DNA of 64,000 bases from Streptomyces koelreuteriae (GCF_018604545.1 NZ_CP075896.1:5890001-5954000); one strand, 5' to 3'. Counted from the stretch's first letter, positions 16,907-24,923 are shown. Translations and numbers: made by a program. The notes: generated by a model from the sequence alone, not told the origin.

Positions 16907-18453
16907 CGGGATACCTCTTTGTCCTTCGTCATCTGCCGCATCAGCGATTCCTGGGAGGCCTCGGCCTTCGAGAACTCACCGGTCAGCCGCCCCGCGGCCA
17001 TCGTGTAGATGCGGTCGCACATGCCGAGCAGTTCGGGCAGCTCGGAGGAGATGAAGACGACCGCCTTGCCCTGGGCGGCCAGCTGGTCGATGACCGTGTA
17101 GATCTCGTACTTGGCGCCGACGTCGATCCCCCGGGTCGGCTCGTCCAGGATCAGCACGTCCGGACCCGAGAAGATCCACTTGCTGAGGACGACCTTCTGC
17201 TGGTTGCCGCCGGACAGCTTGCCCACCGGCTCGAAGACGGTCGGCGCCTTGATGTTCATCGACTTGCGGAAGCCCTCGGCGACGTGCCGCTCCTCGTGCT
17301 CGTCGACCACACCGCGCTTGGCGACCTTGCCCAGGGCGGACAACGAGATGTTCCGGTTGATGGTGTCGATGAGGTTGAGGCCGTAGTGCTTGCGGTCCTC
17401 GGTGACATACGCGATGCCGTGCTTGACCGCCTCGGGGACGGACTTCGTACGGATCTCGGTGCCGTCCTTGAGGACCGTGCCGCCCGCGTACCGGCCGTAC
17501 GTCCGCCCGAAGACGCTCATCGCCAGTTCGGTGCGGCCGGCTCCCATGAGGCCCGCGATGCCGACGATCTCCCCGCGCCGCACCTGGAGCGACACATCGT
17601 CGACGACCTTGCGCTGCTGGTCGATCGGGTGGTGCACGGTCCAGCCGCGGATCTCCAGGGCGGGCGCCACACCCTCCTCGGGCTCGTGCGGCGACCGCTC
17701 CGGGAAGCGGTGCTCCAGGTCGCGGCCGACCATGCCGCTGATGATCCGGTCCTCGGTGGTCTCCGCGGCCTTCACATCGAGGGTCTCGATGCTCTGGCCG
17801 TCGCGGATGATCGTCACCGAGTCGGCGACCTTGCGGATCTCGTTGAGCTTGTGGGAGATGATGATCGAGGTGATGCCCTGCTTCTTCAACTCCAGGATGA
17901 GATCGAGGAGTTTGCCGCTGTCCTCGTCGTTCAGCGCGGCGGTCGGCTCATCCAGGATGAGCAGCTTGACCTTCTTCGACAGGGCCTTCGCGATCTCCAC
18001 GAGCTGCTGCTTGCCCACGCCGATGTCGGCGACGCGGGTGTCCGGGTGGTCGGAGAGACCGACCCGGCGCAGCAGTTCGGTGCCGTGCCGCAGGGTCTCG
18101 GTCCAGCTGATGATCCCGCGGGTGGCGTGCTCGTTGCCGAGGAAGATGTTCTCCGCGAGGGAGAGGTAGGGCACCAGGGCCAGTTCCTGGTGGATGATCA
18201 CGATGCCGCGTTCTTCGCTGGCCCGGATGTCCTTGAACTGGCAGACCTCTCCCTCGAAGAGGATGTCGCCCTCGTAGGTGCCGTGCGGGTGGACGCCGGA
18301 GAGGACCTTCATCAGGGTCGACTTGCCGGCGCCGTTCTCCCCGCAGATGGCGTGGACCTCGCCCTGCCGGACGGTCAGCGTGACGTCCGAGAGCGCCTTG
18401 ACGCCGGGAAAGGTCTTGACGATCGAGCGCATGTCCAGGACGGGTCCCGCCAT
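16903..18453 (-). CDS. mmsA: Monosaccharide ABC transporter ATPase (MmsA/GguA type)
   Basis: A 516-aa protein with two fused ABC ATPase domains, the standard form for ribose/xylose-class importers. Domain 1 has Walker A GENGAGKST (about residues 36-44), a degenerate signature VGKQQLVEIAKAL and Walker B LLILDEPTAAL. Domain 2 has a divergent Walker A (GLMGAGRTEL), a full LSGGNQQKV signature and VLILDEPTRGID. It powers the membrane complex from the cytosol. It follows the binding-protein gene after 46 bp, with a GGAAGG site before the ATG, and overlaps the permease gene. Confidence 0.95.
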   Translation of the reverse strand: MAGPVLDMRSIVKTFPGVKALSDVTLTVRQGEVHAICGENGAGKSTLMKVLSGVHPHGTYEGDILFEGEVCQFKDIRASEERGIVIIHQELALVPYLSLAENIFLGNEHATRGIISWTETLRHGTELLRRVGLSDHPDTRVADIGVGKQQLVEIAKALSKKVKLLILDEPTAALNDEDSGKLLDLILELKKQGITSIIISHKLNEIRKVADSVTIIRDGQSIETLDVKAAETTEDRIISGMVGRDLEHRFPERSPHEPEEGVAPALEIRGWTVHHPIDQQRKVVDDVSLQVRRGEIVGIAGLMGAGRTELAMSVFGRTYGRYAGGTVLKDGTEIRTKSVPEAVKHGIAYVTEDRKHYGLNLIDTINRNISLSALGKVAKRGVVDEHEERHVAEGFRKSMNIKAPTVFEPVGKLSGGNQQKVVLSKWIFSGPDVLILDEPTRGIDVGAKYEIYTVIDQLAAQGKAVVFISSELPELLGMCDRIYTMAAGRLTGEFSKAEASQESLMRQMTKDKEVSR

Positions 18454-18499
18454 GGTCGTGCCTTCCAGTCAGTGGTGAATCGTCGGTCGGTGGCGGGGA

Positions 18500-19612
18500 C
18501 TACTTGACGTCGCTCTCCTTGAGGTAGCCGGAGTCGATGAGCTCCTTCTGGTAGTTGCTCTTGTCGACGGCGACCGGCTCCAGCAGGTAGGCGGGGACGA
18601 CCTTCGAGCCGTTGTCGTAGGTCTTGTCGTCGTTGATCTCGGGCTTCTTGTCGTTCAGCAGCGCGTCGACCATGTTCGAGGACACCTTGGCGAGCCGTCG
18701 GAGGTCCTTGAAGACGCTCATCGACTGCTGGCCGGCGATGATCGACTTCACCGAGGCGACCTCGGCGTCCTGGCCGGTGACGACCGGCAGCGGCTTGGCC
18801 TTGGAGCCGTAGTCGTCGGACTTCAGCGCCGACAGGATGCCGATGGAGATGCCGTCGTAGGGGGAGAGGACCGCGTCGACGCGCTCGCTCTTGTAGGCCG
18901 AGGTCAGGATGTCGTCCATGCGCTTCTGGGCGGTGCCGCCGTCCCAGCGCAGGGTGGTGACCTGGTTGAGCTTGGTCTGCTTGGAGCGGACGACGAGCTG
19001 CTTCTTGTCGATGTAGGGCTGCAGGACCTTCATCGCGCCGCCGAAGAAGTAGCGGGTGTTGTTGTCGTCGTTGGAGCCGGCGAACAGCTCGATGTTGAAG
19101 GGGCCCTTCTTGGAGCCGTCCTTCAGGCCGAGCTTCTCGACGATGTAGGTGCCCTGGAGCTCGCCGACCTTCTCGTTGTCGAACGAGGCGTAGTAGTCGA
19201 CGTTCTGCGTGCCGAGGATCAGGCGGTCGTAGGAGATGACCGGGATGTTGGCGTCCTTGGCCTGCTGGAGCACGTTGTTCATCGACTTGTTGTCGATGGC
19301 GGCGACGATCAGCGCCTTGACGCCCTGCGTGATCAGGTTCTCGACCTGGGAGACCTGCTGGTCCGGGTCGTCCTCGCCGTAGACCAGCTTGGTCTTGTAG
19401 CCCTTGGCCTCCAGCTCCTTGACGACGTTGTTGCCGTCGGCGATCCAGCGCTCGGAGGACTTGGTCGGCATCGCGATGCCGATGGTGCCTCCCTTGGCGT
19501 CCCCGTCGCTCTCGTTGCTGCCGCCCTCGCTGTTCTGGCCGCAGGCGGACAGGGTCAGGGCGAGGGACGCGGCTCCGGCTATGGCGGCGAGAGCGGCTCT
19601 GCGGTTACGCAT
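18500..19612 (-). CDS. chvE: ChvE-type sugar-binding lipoprotein
   Basis: A 370-aa periplasmic-binding-protein-fold lipoprotein. The leader MRNRRAALAAIAGAASLALTLSAC ends in the lipobox LSAC, so it is anchored to the outer membrane face. The mature sequence (KSSERWIADGNN, YGEDDPDQQVSQVENLI, PVISYDRLI, YYASFDNEKVGELQ, NIELFAGSNDDNN, TLRWDGGTAQKRMDD) follows Agrobacterium ChvE closely; ChvE binds L-arabinose, D-galactose, D-glucose and D-xylose. I chose the ATG at 19612, 8 nt after AAGGA; an ATG at 19621 overlaps that site. With the ATPase and permease it forms a complete importer. Confidence 0.93.
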   Translation of the reverse strand: MRNRRAALAAIAGAASLALTLSACGQNSEGGSNESDGDAKGGTIGIAMPTKSSERWIADGNNVVKELEAKGYKTKLVYGEDDPDQQVSQVENLITQGVKALIVAAIDNKSMNNVLQQAKDANIPVISYDRLILGTQNVDYYASFDNEKVGELQGTYIVEKLGLKDGSKKGPFNIELFAGSNDDNNTRYFFGGAMKVLQPYIDKKQLVVRSKQTKLNQVTTLRWDGGTAQKRMDDILTSAYKSERVDAVLSPYDGISIGILSALKSDDYGSKAKPLPVVTGQDAEVASVKSIIAGQQSMSVFKDLRRLAKVSSNMVDALLNDKKPEINDDKTYDNGSKVVPAYLLEPVAVDKSNYQKELIDSGYLKESDVK

Positions 19613-19754
19613 ATTGATCATCCTTGATCTGTGTGCAGGGCTCGGTCTGGGAGGCGCGAAGTCGCTCCGGGTGGTCGTGCCGGAAAGACCGAGAAGAGAT
19701 GTGTCGGATTGTGGTCGGCTGTGTCTTCTTTTGTGAAGCCGAGTTTCCGGAACG

Positions 19755-20723
19755 TTATGCCGAGATTTCGAACCGTTGCAGAGCGCCCGGCAGTCGGGAG
19801 CCCAGCGGGGCCATGTCGCCGTCCGCCCCGTGGCGCGCGAGGAGGTCCAGGGCGAGCCGGCCGCGCCGCACGCGTTCCTTGGCGGTGGCCAGCGTCAACT
19901 CCCGCATGTGGTGCCCGTAGGGGTAGATCCCGGGCGCCTTCGACAGGCCGAACTTCAGGTACAACGGGGCGCCGCGCCGGATGAGTTCGGCGACCTCGTA
20001 CATCCGCACGTAGCCGCCGAGGTCGTCGGGGGCCTCGATGTACATGTCCATGGGAGCGCCCGACACCCGGCGGATCTCGGTGAGGTGATCGAGCGTCAGG
20101 TCACTGGGCACGTTGACCGAGTCGGCGCCGAGTCTCTCGTACACCGCGTACGCCGCCGGGTTGACGGGCCCGATGAGCGCGCTCACCTTGAGGGTCGTGT
20201 CGGCCGGGATGATGCCGGCCGCGCGCGCCCGGTGCAGGGTCCACAGCACGCCCTCGTCGGCGACGAGCAGGCACGTGACGCCCAACTCCGTGGCCCGGAC
20301 GGCGTCTTCGACGCAACCGGCGACGGCGTCGTGGCCGCGGGCCCTGAGACCCGCCCCTCGCGAGTCGGTCCGGGTCGAGCCGCCGATGTCCCAGGTGCCG
20401 CGCGGGCCGGTGAACAGGCAGAGCTCGATGTCGCGTTCGGCCGTCGACTCGACCATCTCGGTGATCTCGGCGTCGGTCAGCATCCAGACGCCGCTGCCCT
20501 GGCTGATCCGGTGGATCGGCACGTCCAGCCGCGAGGCCTCCTTCAGCACCACCGCCAGCGCCTCGGGACCCTCGCAGGACGGGATCTCGGTGCGCCAGCG
20601 GCCGCCGCCGGGGAAGGAGTGCGGCGAGGCGTCGGCGGGGTCGAGGGCGGGGGCCTTCAGGCCGAGATCGGCGAGCGCCTGCTCACCGGGCCTGCGGGCT
20701 GCCGTGGCGGGAGCGTCGGTCAC
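19755..20723 (-). CDS. U32-peptidase-like TIM-barrel protein of unknown role
   Basis: A 322-aa cytosolic protein that I place only loosely. Motifs such as LGVTCLLVADEGVLWTLHRA, KVSALIGPVNPAAYAVYERLGADSVNVPSDLTLDHL and LYLKFGLSKAPGIYPYG have the alpha/beta barrel rhythm and the L-G-A-D-S-V-N signature of the collagenase/U32 family, but the cysteine motifs of RlhA and YegQ are absent, so proteolysis or RNA modification is doubtful. Its position between a zinc dehydrogenase and the sugar transporter suggests a carbohydrate role, such as an aldolase or epimerase. The GTG start follows AAGGA. A CGATATTTCG element sits 18 bp before it. Confidence 0.6.
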   Translation of the reverse strand: MTDAPATAARRPGEQALADLGLKAPALDPADASPHSFPGGGRWRTEIPSCEGPEALAVVLKEASRLDVPIHRISQGSGVWMLTDAEITEMVESTAERDIELCLFTGPRGTWDIGGSTRTDSRGAGLRARGHDAVAGCVEDAVRATELGVTCLLVADEGVLWTLHRARAAGIIPADTTLKVSALIGPVNPAAYAVYERLGADSVNVPSDLTLDHLTEIRRVSGAPMDMYIEAPDDLGGYVRMYEVAELIRRGAPLYLKFGLSKAPGIYPYGHHMRELTLATAKERVRRGRLALDLLARHGADGDMAPLGSRLPGALQRFEISA

Positions 20724-20740
20724 AGGAAAGTCCTTCGGTT

Positions 20741-20750
20741 CGATATTTCG
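20741..20750. promoter_or_regulatory. Second copy of the CGAAATTTCG-type element
   Basis: TTCGATATTTCGG around 20741-20750, upstream of the U32-like gene, matches TTCGAAATTTCGG at the head of the operon (23120-23132) except for one base. It may be an internal operator for the same regulator. Confidence 0.45.
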
Positions 20751-20841
20751 GACGAGGTTCGCGGCTCTGGGTACGGCAAGGTGCGGTCAGTGGGGTACGC
20801 CGGTACGGGAGCCGTCAGGTTGCCCCCGTACCGGCGTACGT

Positions 20842-21909
20842 CTACGGGCGGAGCAACACCTTGCCCACCTTCGGATCACCGGCCCCCACCAGCTCGATGG
20901 CCTGCGAGAACTCGGCGAGCGGCAGCTCGTGCGTCACCAGCGGCAGCGGATCGAGCAGACCGGCGGCGAACACCCGCACCGTGTGCGCCCAGGCGTCCGG
21001 CGAAGCACCGAAGACGGTGTGCACCTCCAGCTGCTTCACGACGAGATCGGTCGGGTCGAGACCGTCCGCGCCCGGCGCCGGAATGCCCGTCAGGACCAGC
21101 CGGCCGCCCCGTCGGAGCAGGGCGGCGGAGATCCGGGCGGCGTCCGCGGAGCCGGCCGTCTCGATCACCACGTCGATGTCGTCCGGGAGTTCCTGGTCCT
21201 TCGTGAGGAAGTCCGTCGCGCCGTACTGCCGCGACAGCGCCTCACGGTCCCGGCGGGTGCCGACGACCAGCAGCTCCGCCGGCGAGTTCGCCTTGAGGAA
21301 CTGCACGGCGAACATGCCGAGGGTGCCCGTGCCGACCACGGCGACCCGCTCGCCCGGCCGAGCGTTCGCCTTCAGCGCGGCGGCCGCGATACAGGCGGCG
21401 GGCTCCAGGAGCGCCGCGGCGGTCAGGTCGCAGCCGTCGGGGAGGGTGTGGAGCAGCCGGGCGGGGAGCGTCAGCGTCGTCGCCATCGCGCCCGGCTGGG
21501 TGAAGCCCGTCTCCTCGTAACCGGCCGTGCACAGCGTCGTGTCGCCCGCGTGGCAGCGGTCGCACACCTGGCAGTTGCGGAAGCCCTCGCCTACGACCTT
21601 GCGGCCGACGAGCGACTCCGGGACACCCGCGCCCACGGCCTCGACCGTCCCGGACCACTCGTGGCCCGGGGTGAGCGGGTAGCGGACGTAGCCCTCGGGG
21701 CGGTTGCCCTGGTAGACCTCGCGGTCGCTGCCGCAGATGCCGGAGGCGTGGACCCGGACCAGGGCCTCGCCGGCCTCGGGCCGCCGGGGCTCGTGCGGGA
21801 CGAGGCGGTGCGCGCCCGGGGCGTCGATGACGACCGCGGTGCTCGCGGGCGGCCCTTCGGCGCTCGCGGGCGGCCCTTCGGCGCTCGCGGGCAGCCCTTC
21901 GGTGCTCAC
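20842..21909 (-). CDS. Zinc-dependent medium-chain dehydrogenase
   Basis: A 355-aa MDR-superfamily polyol/threonine-type dehydrogenase. Catalytic zinc ligands are Cys in SGICGSD and His-Glu in TPGHEWSG; the structural zinc site is C-x2-C-x2-C-x7-C in CQVCDRCHAGDTTLC; the Rossmann motif is VAVVGTGTLGMFAV (about residue 185). It probably oxidises a sugar or polyol taken up by the neighbouring transporter to a lactone or keto-sugar. The GTG start overlaps the stop of the dehydratase gene (GTGA). The first 25 residues come from a tandem 21-bp repeat (EGPPASA units), so the functional N terminus may begin near STAVVIDAPG. Confidence 0.92.
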   Translation of the reverse strand: MSTEGLPASAEGPPASAEGPPASTAVVIDAPGAHRLVPHEPRRPEAGEALVRVHASGICGSDREVYQGNRPEGYVRYPLTPGHEWSGTVEAVGAGVPESLVGRKVVGEGFRNCQVCDRCHAGDTTLCTAGYEETGFTQPGAMATTLTLPARLLHTLPDGCDLTAAALLEPAACIAAAALKANARPGERVAVVGTGTLGMFAVQFLKANSPAELLVVGTRRDREALSRQYGATDFLTKDQELPDDIDVVIETAGSADAARISAALLRRGGRLVLTGIPAPGADGLDPTDLVVKQLEVHTVFGASPDAWAHTVRVFAAGLLDPLPLVTHELPLAEFSQAIELVGAGDPKVGKVLLRP

Positions 21910-21922
21910 TGGCTGCCCTTGG
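21839..21922. repeat. Tandem 21-bp repeat, three to four units
   Basis: Units at 21839-21859, 21860-21880 and 21881-21901 are nearly identical (core GCTCGCGGGCGGCCCTTCG); a fourth degenerate unit at 21902-21922 spans the dehydrogenase start and the dehydratase stop. Being 21 bp long, it stays in frame and encodes repeated EGPPASA at the dehydrogenase N terminus. Confidence 0.85.
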
Positions 21923-23069
21923 GCTTGCGCTGCTCCCAGCCCTCCGCCCAGAGGTCGAAACGGGCCTGCTGCTGCGGGAACTCGGCGGCGGCGTCCACGT
22001 CCAGCTCGACACCCAGACCGGGGGCGTCGGAGAGGTGGAAGCAGCCGTCCTCCGGGTTCACCTGCGGGGCGCCCTTGACGACCTTCTTGATCTCCGCGTC
22101 CGCGAAGTCGTTGAAGTGCTCCAGGATCTTGAAGTTCGGGGAGGTGAAGCCGACCTGGAGGGAGGCGGCGGTCAGCACCGGGCCGCCGACGTTGTGCGGG
22201 GCCACCAGCATGTAGTGGGTCTCGGCCGTCGCCGCGAGCTTCCTGGTCTCCCAGATTCCACCGATATGGCCGACGTCCGGCTGGATGATGTCCACGGCCT
22301 GGCTCTCGAACAGCTCGCGGAACTCGATCCGGTCGTGGATGCGCTCACCGGTCGCGACGGGCATGTCGACCTTGGCGGCGACCTTCTCCAGCGCCTTGAG
22401 GTTCTCCGGCGGGACCGGCTCCTCCAGCCACGCCGGGTTGAACGGGGCCAGCTCCTTGGCCAGGCGTACGGCCGTGGCGGGGGAGAAGCGGCCGTGCATC
22501 TCCAGCATCAGCTCGGCCTCGGGGCCGATGGCGTCCCGGACGGCCTCGATGAGGGAGACGGCGTACAGGCTCTGCTGGTGGTCCAGCTCGAAGTGGCCCG
22601 TGCCGAAGGGGTCGATCTTGAGGGCGCGGTAGCCGCGCTCCATCACGCCCTGGGCGGCCTTGTGGTACGCCTCGGGGGTCCGCTCCGTGGTGTACCAGCC
22701 GTTGGCGTACGCCTTGACCTTGTCGGTGACCTTGCCGCCCAGCAACTGCCAGACGGGGACGCCGAGGGCCTTGCCCTTGATGTCCCAGCACGCCATCTCG
22801 ATCACGGCGATACCGGACATCACGATCTCGCCCGCGCGGCCGTAGTCGCCGTACTTCATGCGCTTGACGAGGTCCTCGACAGCGAACGGGTCGGAGCCGA
22901 GAATGTGGTTGGCCTCGGCCTCCCTCAGATAACCGAGAAGGGCGTCGGTGTGTCCCAGCATCCGGGTCTCGCCGACTCCGGTGATCCCCTCGTCGGTGTG
23001 CACCTGGACGTACGTCAGGTTGCGCCACGGCGTCCCGACCACGTGTGTGCTGATTCCGGTGATGCGCAC
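21906..23069 (-). CDS. Acid-sugar dehydratase, enolase superfamily (galactonate dehydratase-like)
   Basis: A 387-aa mandelate racemase/muconate lactonizing family enzyme. Metal ligands appear as Glu in LMLEMHGRFS, Glu in WLEEPVPPEN and Glu in VATGERIHDR; the His of EMHGR and the His of VAPHNVGGP match the general acid/base residues of D-galactonate dehydratase. It would dehydrate an aldonic acid (galactonate, arabinonate or similar) to a 2-keto-3-deoxy acid, following the neighbouring dehydrogenase. The GTG at 23069 follows GAGGGA and gives the standard family N terminus VRITGISTHVV; the frame is open further upstream but without homology. It is the first gene of the operon. Confidence 0.9.
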   Translation of the reverse strand: MRITGISTHVVGTPWRNLTYVQVHTDEGITGVGETRMLGHTDALLGYLREAEANHILGSDPFAVEDLVKRMKYGDYGRAGEIVMSGIAVIEMACWDIKGKALGVPVWQLLGGKVTDKVKAYANGWYTTERTPEAYHKAAQGVMERGYRALKIDPFGTGHFELDHQQSLYAVSLIEAVRDAIGPEAELMLEMHGRFSPATAVRLAKELAPFNPAWLEEPVPPENLKALEKVAAKVDMPVATGERIHDRIEFRELFESQAVDIIQPDVGHIGGIWETRKLAATAETHYMLVAPHNVGGPVLTAASLQVGFTSPNFKILEHFNDFADAEIKKVVKGAPQVNPEDGCFHLSDAPGLGVELDVDAAAEFPQQQARFDLWAEGWEQRKPKGSQ

Positions 23070-23118
23070 GGCGGTTGTCCCTCGCAGCTTCGTCGGCTCA
23101 GTTCTGTCAGTTCGACGT

Positions 23119-23222
23119 GTTCGAAATTTCGGCACACGTTCGAAATGCTGGCGTGACAGTAAGGACGGGGTGGTGGGAGTGTCAATGGGTCGCGCGCATA
23201 ACGGTTTCGACAGTTTCGAAAC
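23119..23222. promoter_or_regulatory. Operator cluster at the head of the sugar operon
   Basis: GTTCGAAAT occurs directly twice at 23119-23127 and 23138-23146; the first overlaps the perfect palindrome CGAAATTTCG (23122-23131). A further palindrome, GTTTCGAAAC, lies at 23213-23222 next to GGTTTCGA (23203-23210). Half-sites of CGAA/TTCG type are typical of LacI-family sugar repressors such as BxlR; no such gene is in the window. Confidence 0.6.
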
Positions 23223-23303
23223 CAGGGGAGAGGCGGGTCCGTGCAGAACCTTCACAGCTGGATCTAGGAACGTGACCTGTGCGGAACTTAACCTTCCCGC
23301 GAC

Positions 23304-23984
23304 ATGGACTACTGCGACCCGTGCCGACGGCACCTCAACGGCGCGCTGACGTGCCCGGGGTGCGGCACCTCGGCGGATGCGCTGCGCCGGCGTGAGCGTG
23401 AGTACGGCGATCAGGACGACTCGGGCGGGGTCGATGCCGACCGCGACGGCGACGTCTACGACGACGAAGAGCCGTTGGGGCGTGCCGCTCGGCGGCGTGG
23501 TGACGGCCCGGGCGGGGCGAGCCGGCGGGACCGGAAGGCGGCCGCGCACCGTCGGAGGCGGCGCCGGACCCTGTTCATCGCGGCGGGATTCATCCTGGCG
23601 GCGGGCGGGCTGAGCCTCGCCGAGCTGGGCATGGACGCGCCCAAGTCGACGTCGAAGCCGGCGGAAGCGGAGGGGGACCCGGCGGAGGCCGGCGAGACGA
23701 TCCGCCCCGCGGGCGACAAGGCCGGGTCCGAGGAAGCGCCGAAATCCCCTTCCCCAGGTACATCTGACTCACCGTCGGCTTCCACCTCCCCGAAGCCCGA
23801 GAAGTCGAAGCCCCCCGAGCCGACCCGGCCCCCCTCGCCGGAAACGTCCCCGAACCGCCCGACCTCGGCCCCCACGACGCCCCCTCCGCCCCCGACCCGC
23901 ACCGCGGCCCCGACAACCCCGACGCCGACCCCGGAACCGTCCCCGACAAGAACGTGCAACCGCTTCCTGTGGTGGTGCGCGTAG
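23304..23984 (+). CDS. SCO2400-family zinc-ribbon membrane protein
   Basis: A 226-aa protein of unknown role. The N terminus MDYCDPCRRHLNGALTCPGCG carries two CxxC pairs, a likely zinc ribbon. A charged cytosolic region follows, then a single membrane helix at about residues 88-108 (TLFIAAGFILAAGGLSLAELG), and a long Pro/Ser/Thr-rich external stalk ending in CNRFLWWCA, which can form a small terminal disulphide loop. This layout suits a membrane-anchored cell-wall-spanning sensor or tether. It diverges from the sugar operon. A TAACCT at 23289-23294 may be its -10. The family match is by recall of the N-terminal motif. Confidence 0.82.
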   Translation: MDYCDPCRRHLNGALTCPGCGTSADALRRREREYGDQDDSGGVDADRDGDVYDDEEPLGRAARRRGDGPGGASRRDRKAAAHRRRRRRTLFIAAGFILAAGGLSLAELGMDAPKSTSKPAEAEGDPAEAGETIRPAGDKAGSEEAPKSPSPGTSDSPSASTSPKPEKSKPPEPTRPPSPETSPNRPTSAPTTPPPPPTRTAAPTTPTPTPEPSPTRTCNRFLWWCA

Positions 23985-24371
23985 TCGCCTACGCGGTGGT
24001 GGTGGGTCGGGGCCGCGCCGGGGGGTGTCCGTCCTCGGAACGGCGCGATGGGGTGAGAGACCAATTGACTGGCGTTGACGCGCCAACCGCTGCGGGCGGA
24101 CACCCCCCGACACGTCCCCTTCTCGCCGTACGCGGGTGCGGGCGCGTCCCGGCTGAGCTGCCGCCGGCCGCCGCTACGGGGGCCGCCCCATCCCGCCTAG
24201 CTGCGGGCATGCGTGCCGCTAGGGGCGGCACGGGTGGGCGCAGCGGCACCCCGCTACGCCGGGCTGCGGACCCGCCCGGCCCCGGCGCAGACGCCGAGTA
24301 CCCCGCAAACCCGCCCCGCAGCAACGCCCCGGCCTCAGCGGAAGCGCCGAGCACCGATACGGGTCAGCCCG
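23985..24371. other. 387-bp spacer with structured repeats
   Basis: No gene seen. A nested hairpin lies at 24019-24109 and a compact hairpin GTGCCGC...GCGGCAC at 24213-24231, framed by CTGCG (24201) and CGCAG (24241). The sequence around 24195-24260 looks like a family of intergenic repeats I recall from other Streptomyces genomes; this needs a search. Confidence 0.5.
24019..24109. terminator. Nested hairpin after the SCO2400-type gene
   Basis: CGGGGGGTGTCCG (24019-24031) pairs perfectly with CGGACACCCCCCG (24097-24109). The 65-nt interval includes an inner stem TGGCG...CGCCA (about 24070-24085). It starts 34 bp after the stop codon and is a likely terminator. Confidence 0.6.
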
Positions 24372-24821
24372 TCACGCAGCCCCCAGCATCCCCCTGAGCG
24401 CATCGCGCAACGCCACCCTCTCCCCCTCGGAAAGCCCCGCCAACGGCTCCCGCGCGAACCGCAGGGACTCCCGCAGGCTCCGGGCCACCGCCCGACCCTC
24501 ACCCGTCGCCGCCGCCACCTTCACCCTCCGGTCGGCCGGGTCCGGCTGTCGTTCCACCAGCCCCCGCGCCTCCAGCCGGTCCACGATCCCCGTGACATTG
24601 GACGGCTCGCACTTCAGCCGCTGCGCGAGCCTCCGCATCGGCAGCGGCTCCAGGCACAGCAGACTCAGCAGCCGCGCCTGCGCCCCGGTCAGGGAGTGGT
24701 CCGCCGCCGCCTCCTCGTAGTCCTCGTGGAACCGGGCCACGACCTCCCCGATGAGCTCGACGACCTCGAGGGTCAGTGCGTCGGGATGGGGGGAGTCCGG
24801 GGTCGGTGAGGTGGAAACCAT
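24372..24821 (-). CDS. MarR-family regulator
   Basis: A 149-aa winged-helix repressor. Helices typical of the family are RRLAQRLKCEPSNVTGIVDRLEARGLV (recognition helix) and the wing PDPADRRVKV. Two cysteines (in SLLCLEP and RLKCEP) could be redox sensitive, but the N-terminal Cys of OhrR is absent. It diverges from an NADPH-oxidoreductase gene across a 102-bp spacer with a 19-bp palindrome, which it probably binds. The ATG follows TACCCT (24829-24834) by 7 bases with no ribosome site, suggesting a leaderless mRNA. An Ohr gene lies just beyond the oxidoreductase, so thiol stress is a plausible signal. Confidence 0.92.
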   Translation of the reverse strand: MVSTSPTPDSPHPDALTLEVVELIGEVVARFHEDYEEAAADHSLTGAQARLLSLLCLEPLPMRRLAQRLKCEPSNVTGIVDRLEARGLVERQPDPADRRVKVAAATGEGRAVARSLRESLRFAREPLAGLSEGERVALRDALRGMLGAA

Positions 24822-24843
24822 GCCGTCGAGGGTACCCGTTTAT

Positions 24844-24892
24844 TTGACAACATGAAATTTCCAGGCGCATGGTTGTTTCAGTTACTGAAACA
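24844..24892 (+). promoter_or_regulatory. Promoter and MarR operator
   Basis: TTGACA (24844-24849) with CATGGT (24868-24873) 18 bp on gives a plausible promoter for the oxidoreductase. Immediately downstream, TGTTTCAGT (24874-24882) and ACTGAAACA (24884-24892) form a perfect 9-bp inverted repeat with one central base. Binding there would block transcription start. Confidence 0.7.
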
Positions 24893-24923
24893 TCCGCATC
24901 GAGCCAGTGAGGACAGGCGCATC

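Noticed and set aside
24372..24821. Calling the MarR gene ohrR
   Set aside because: It is close to ohr, but the reactive N-terminal Cys of OhrR is absent and its nearer target is the oxidoreductase gene.
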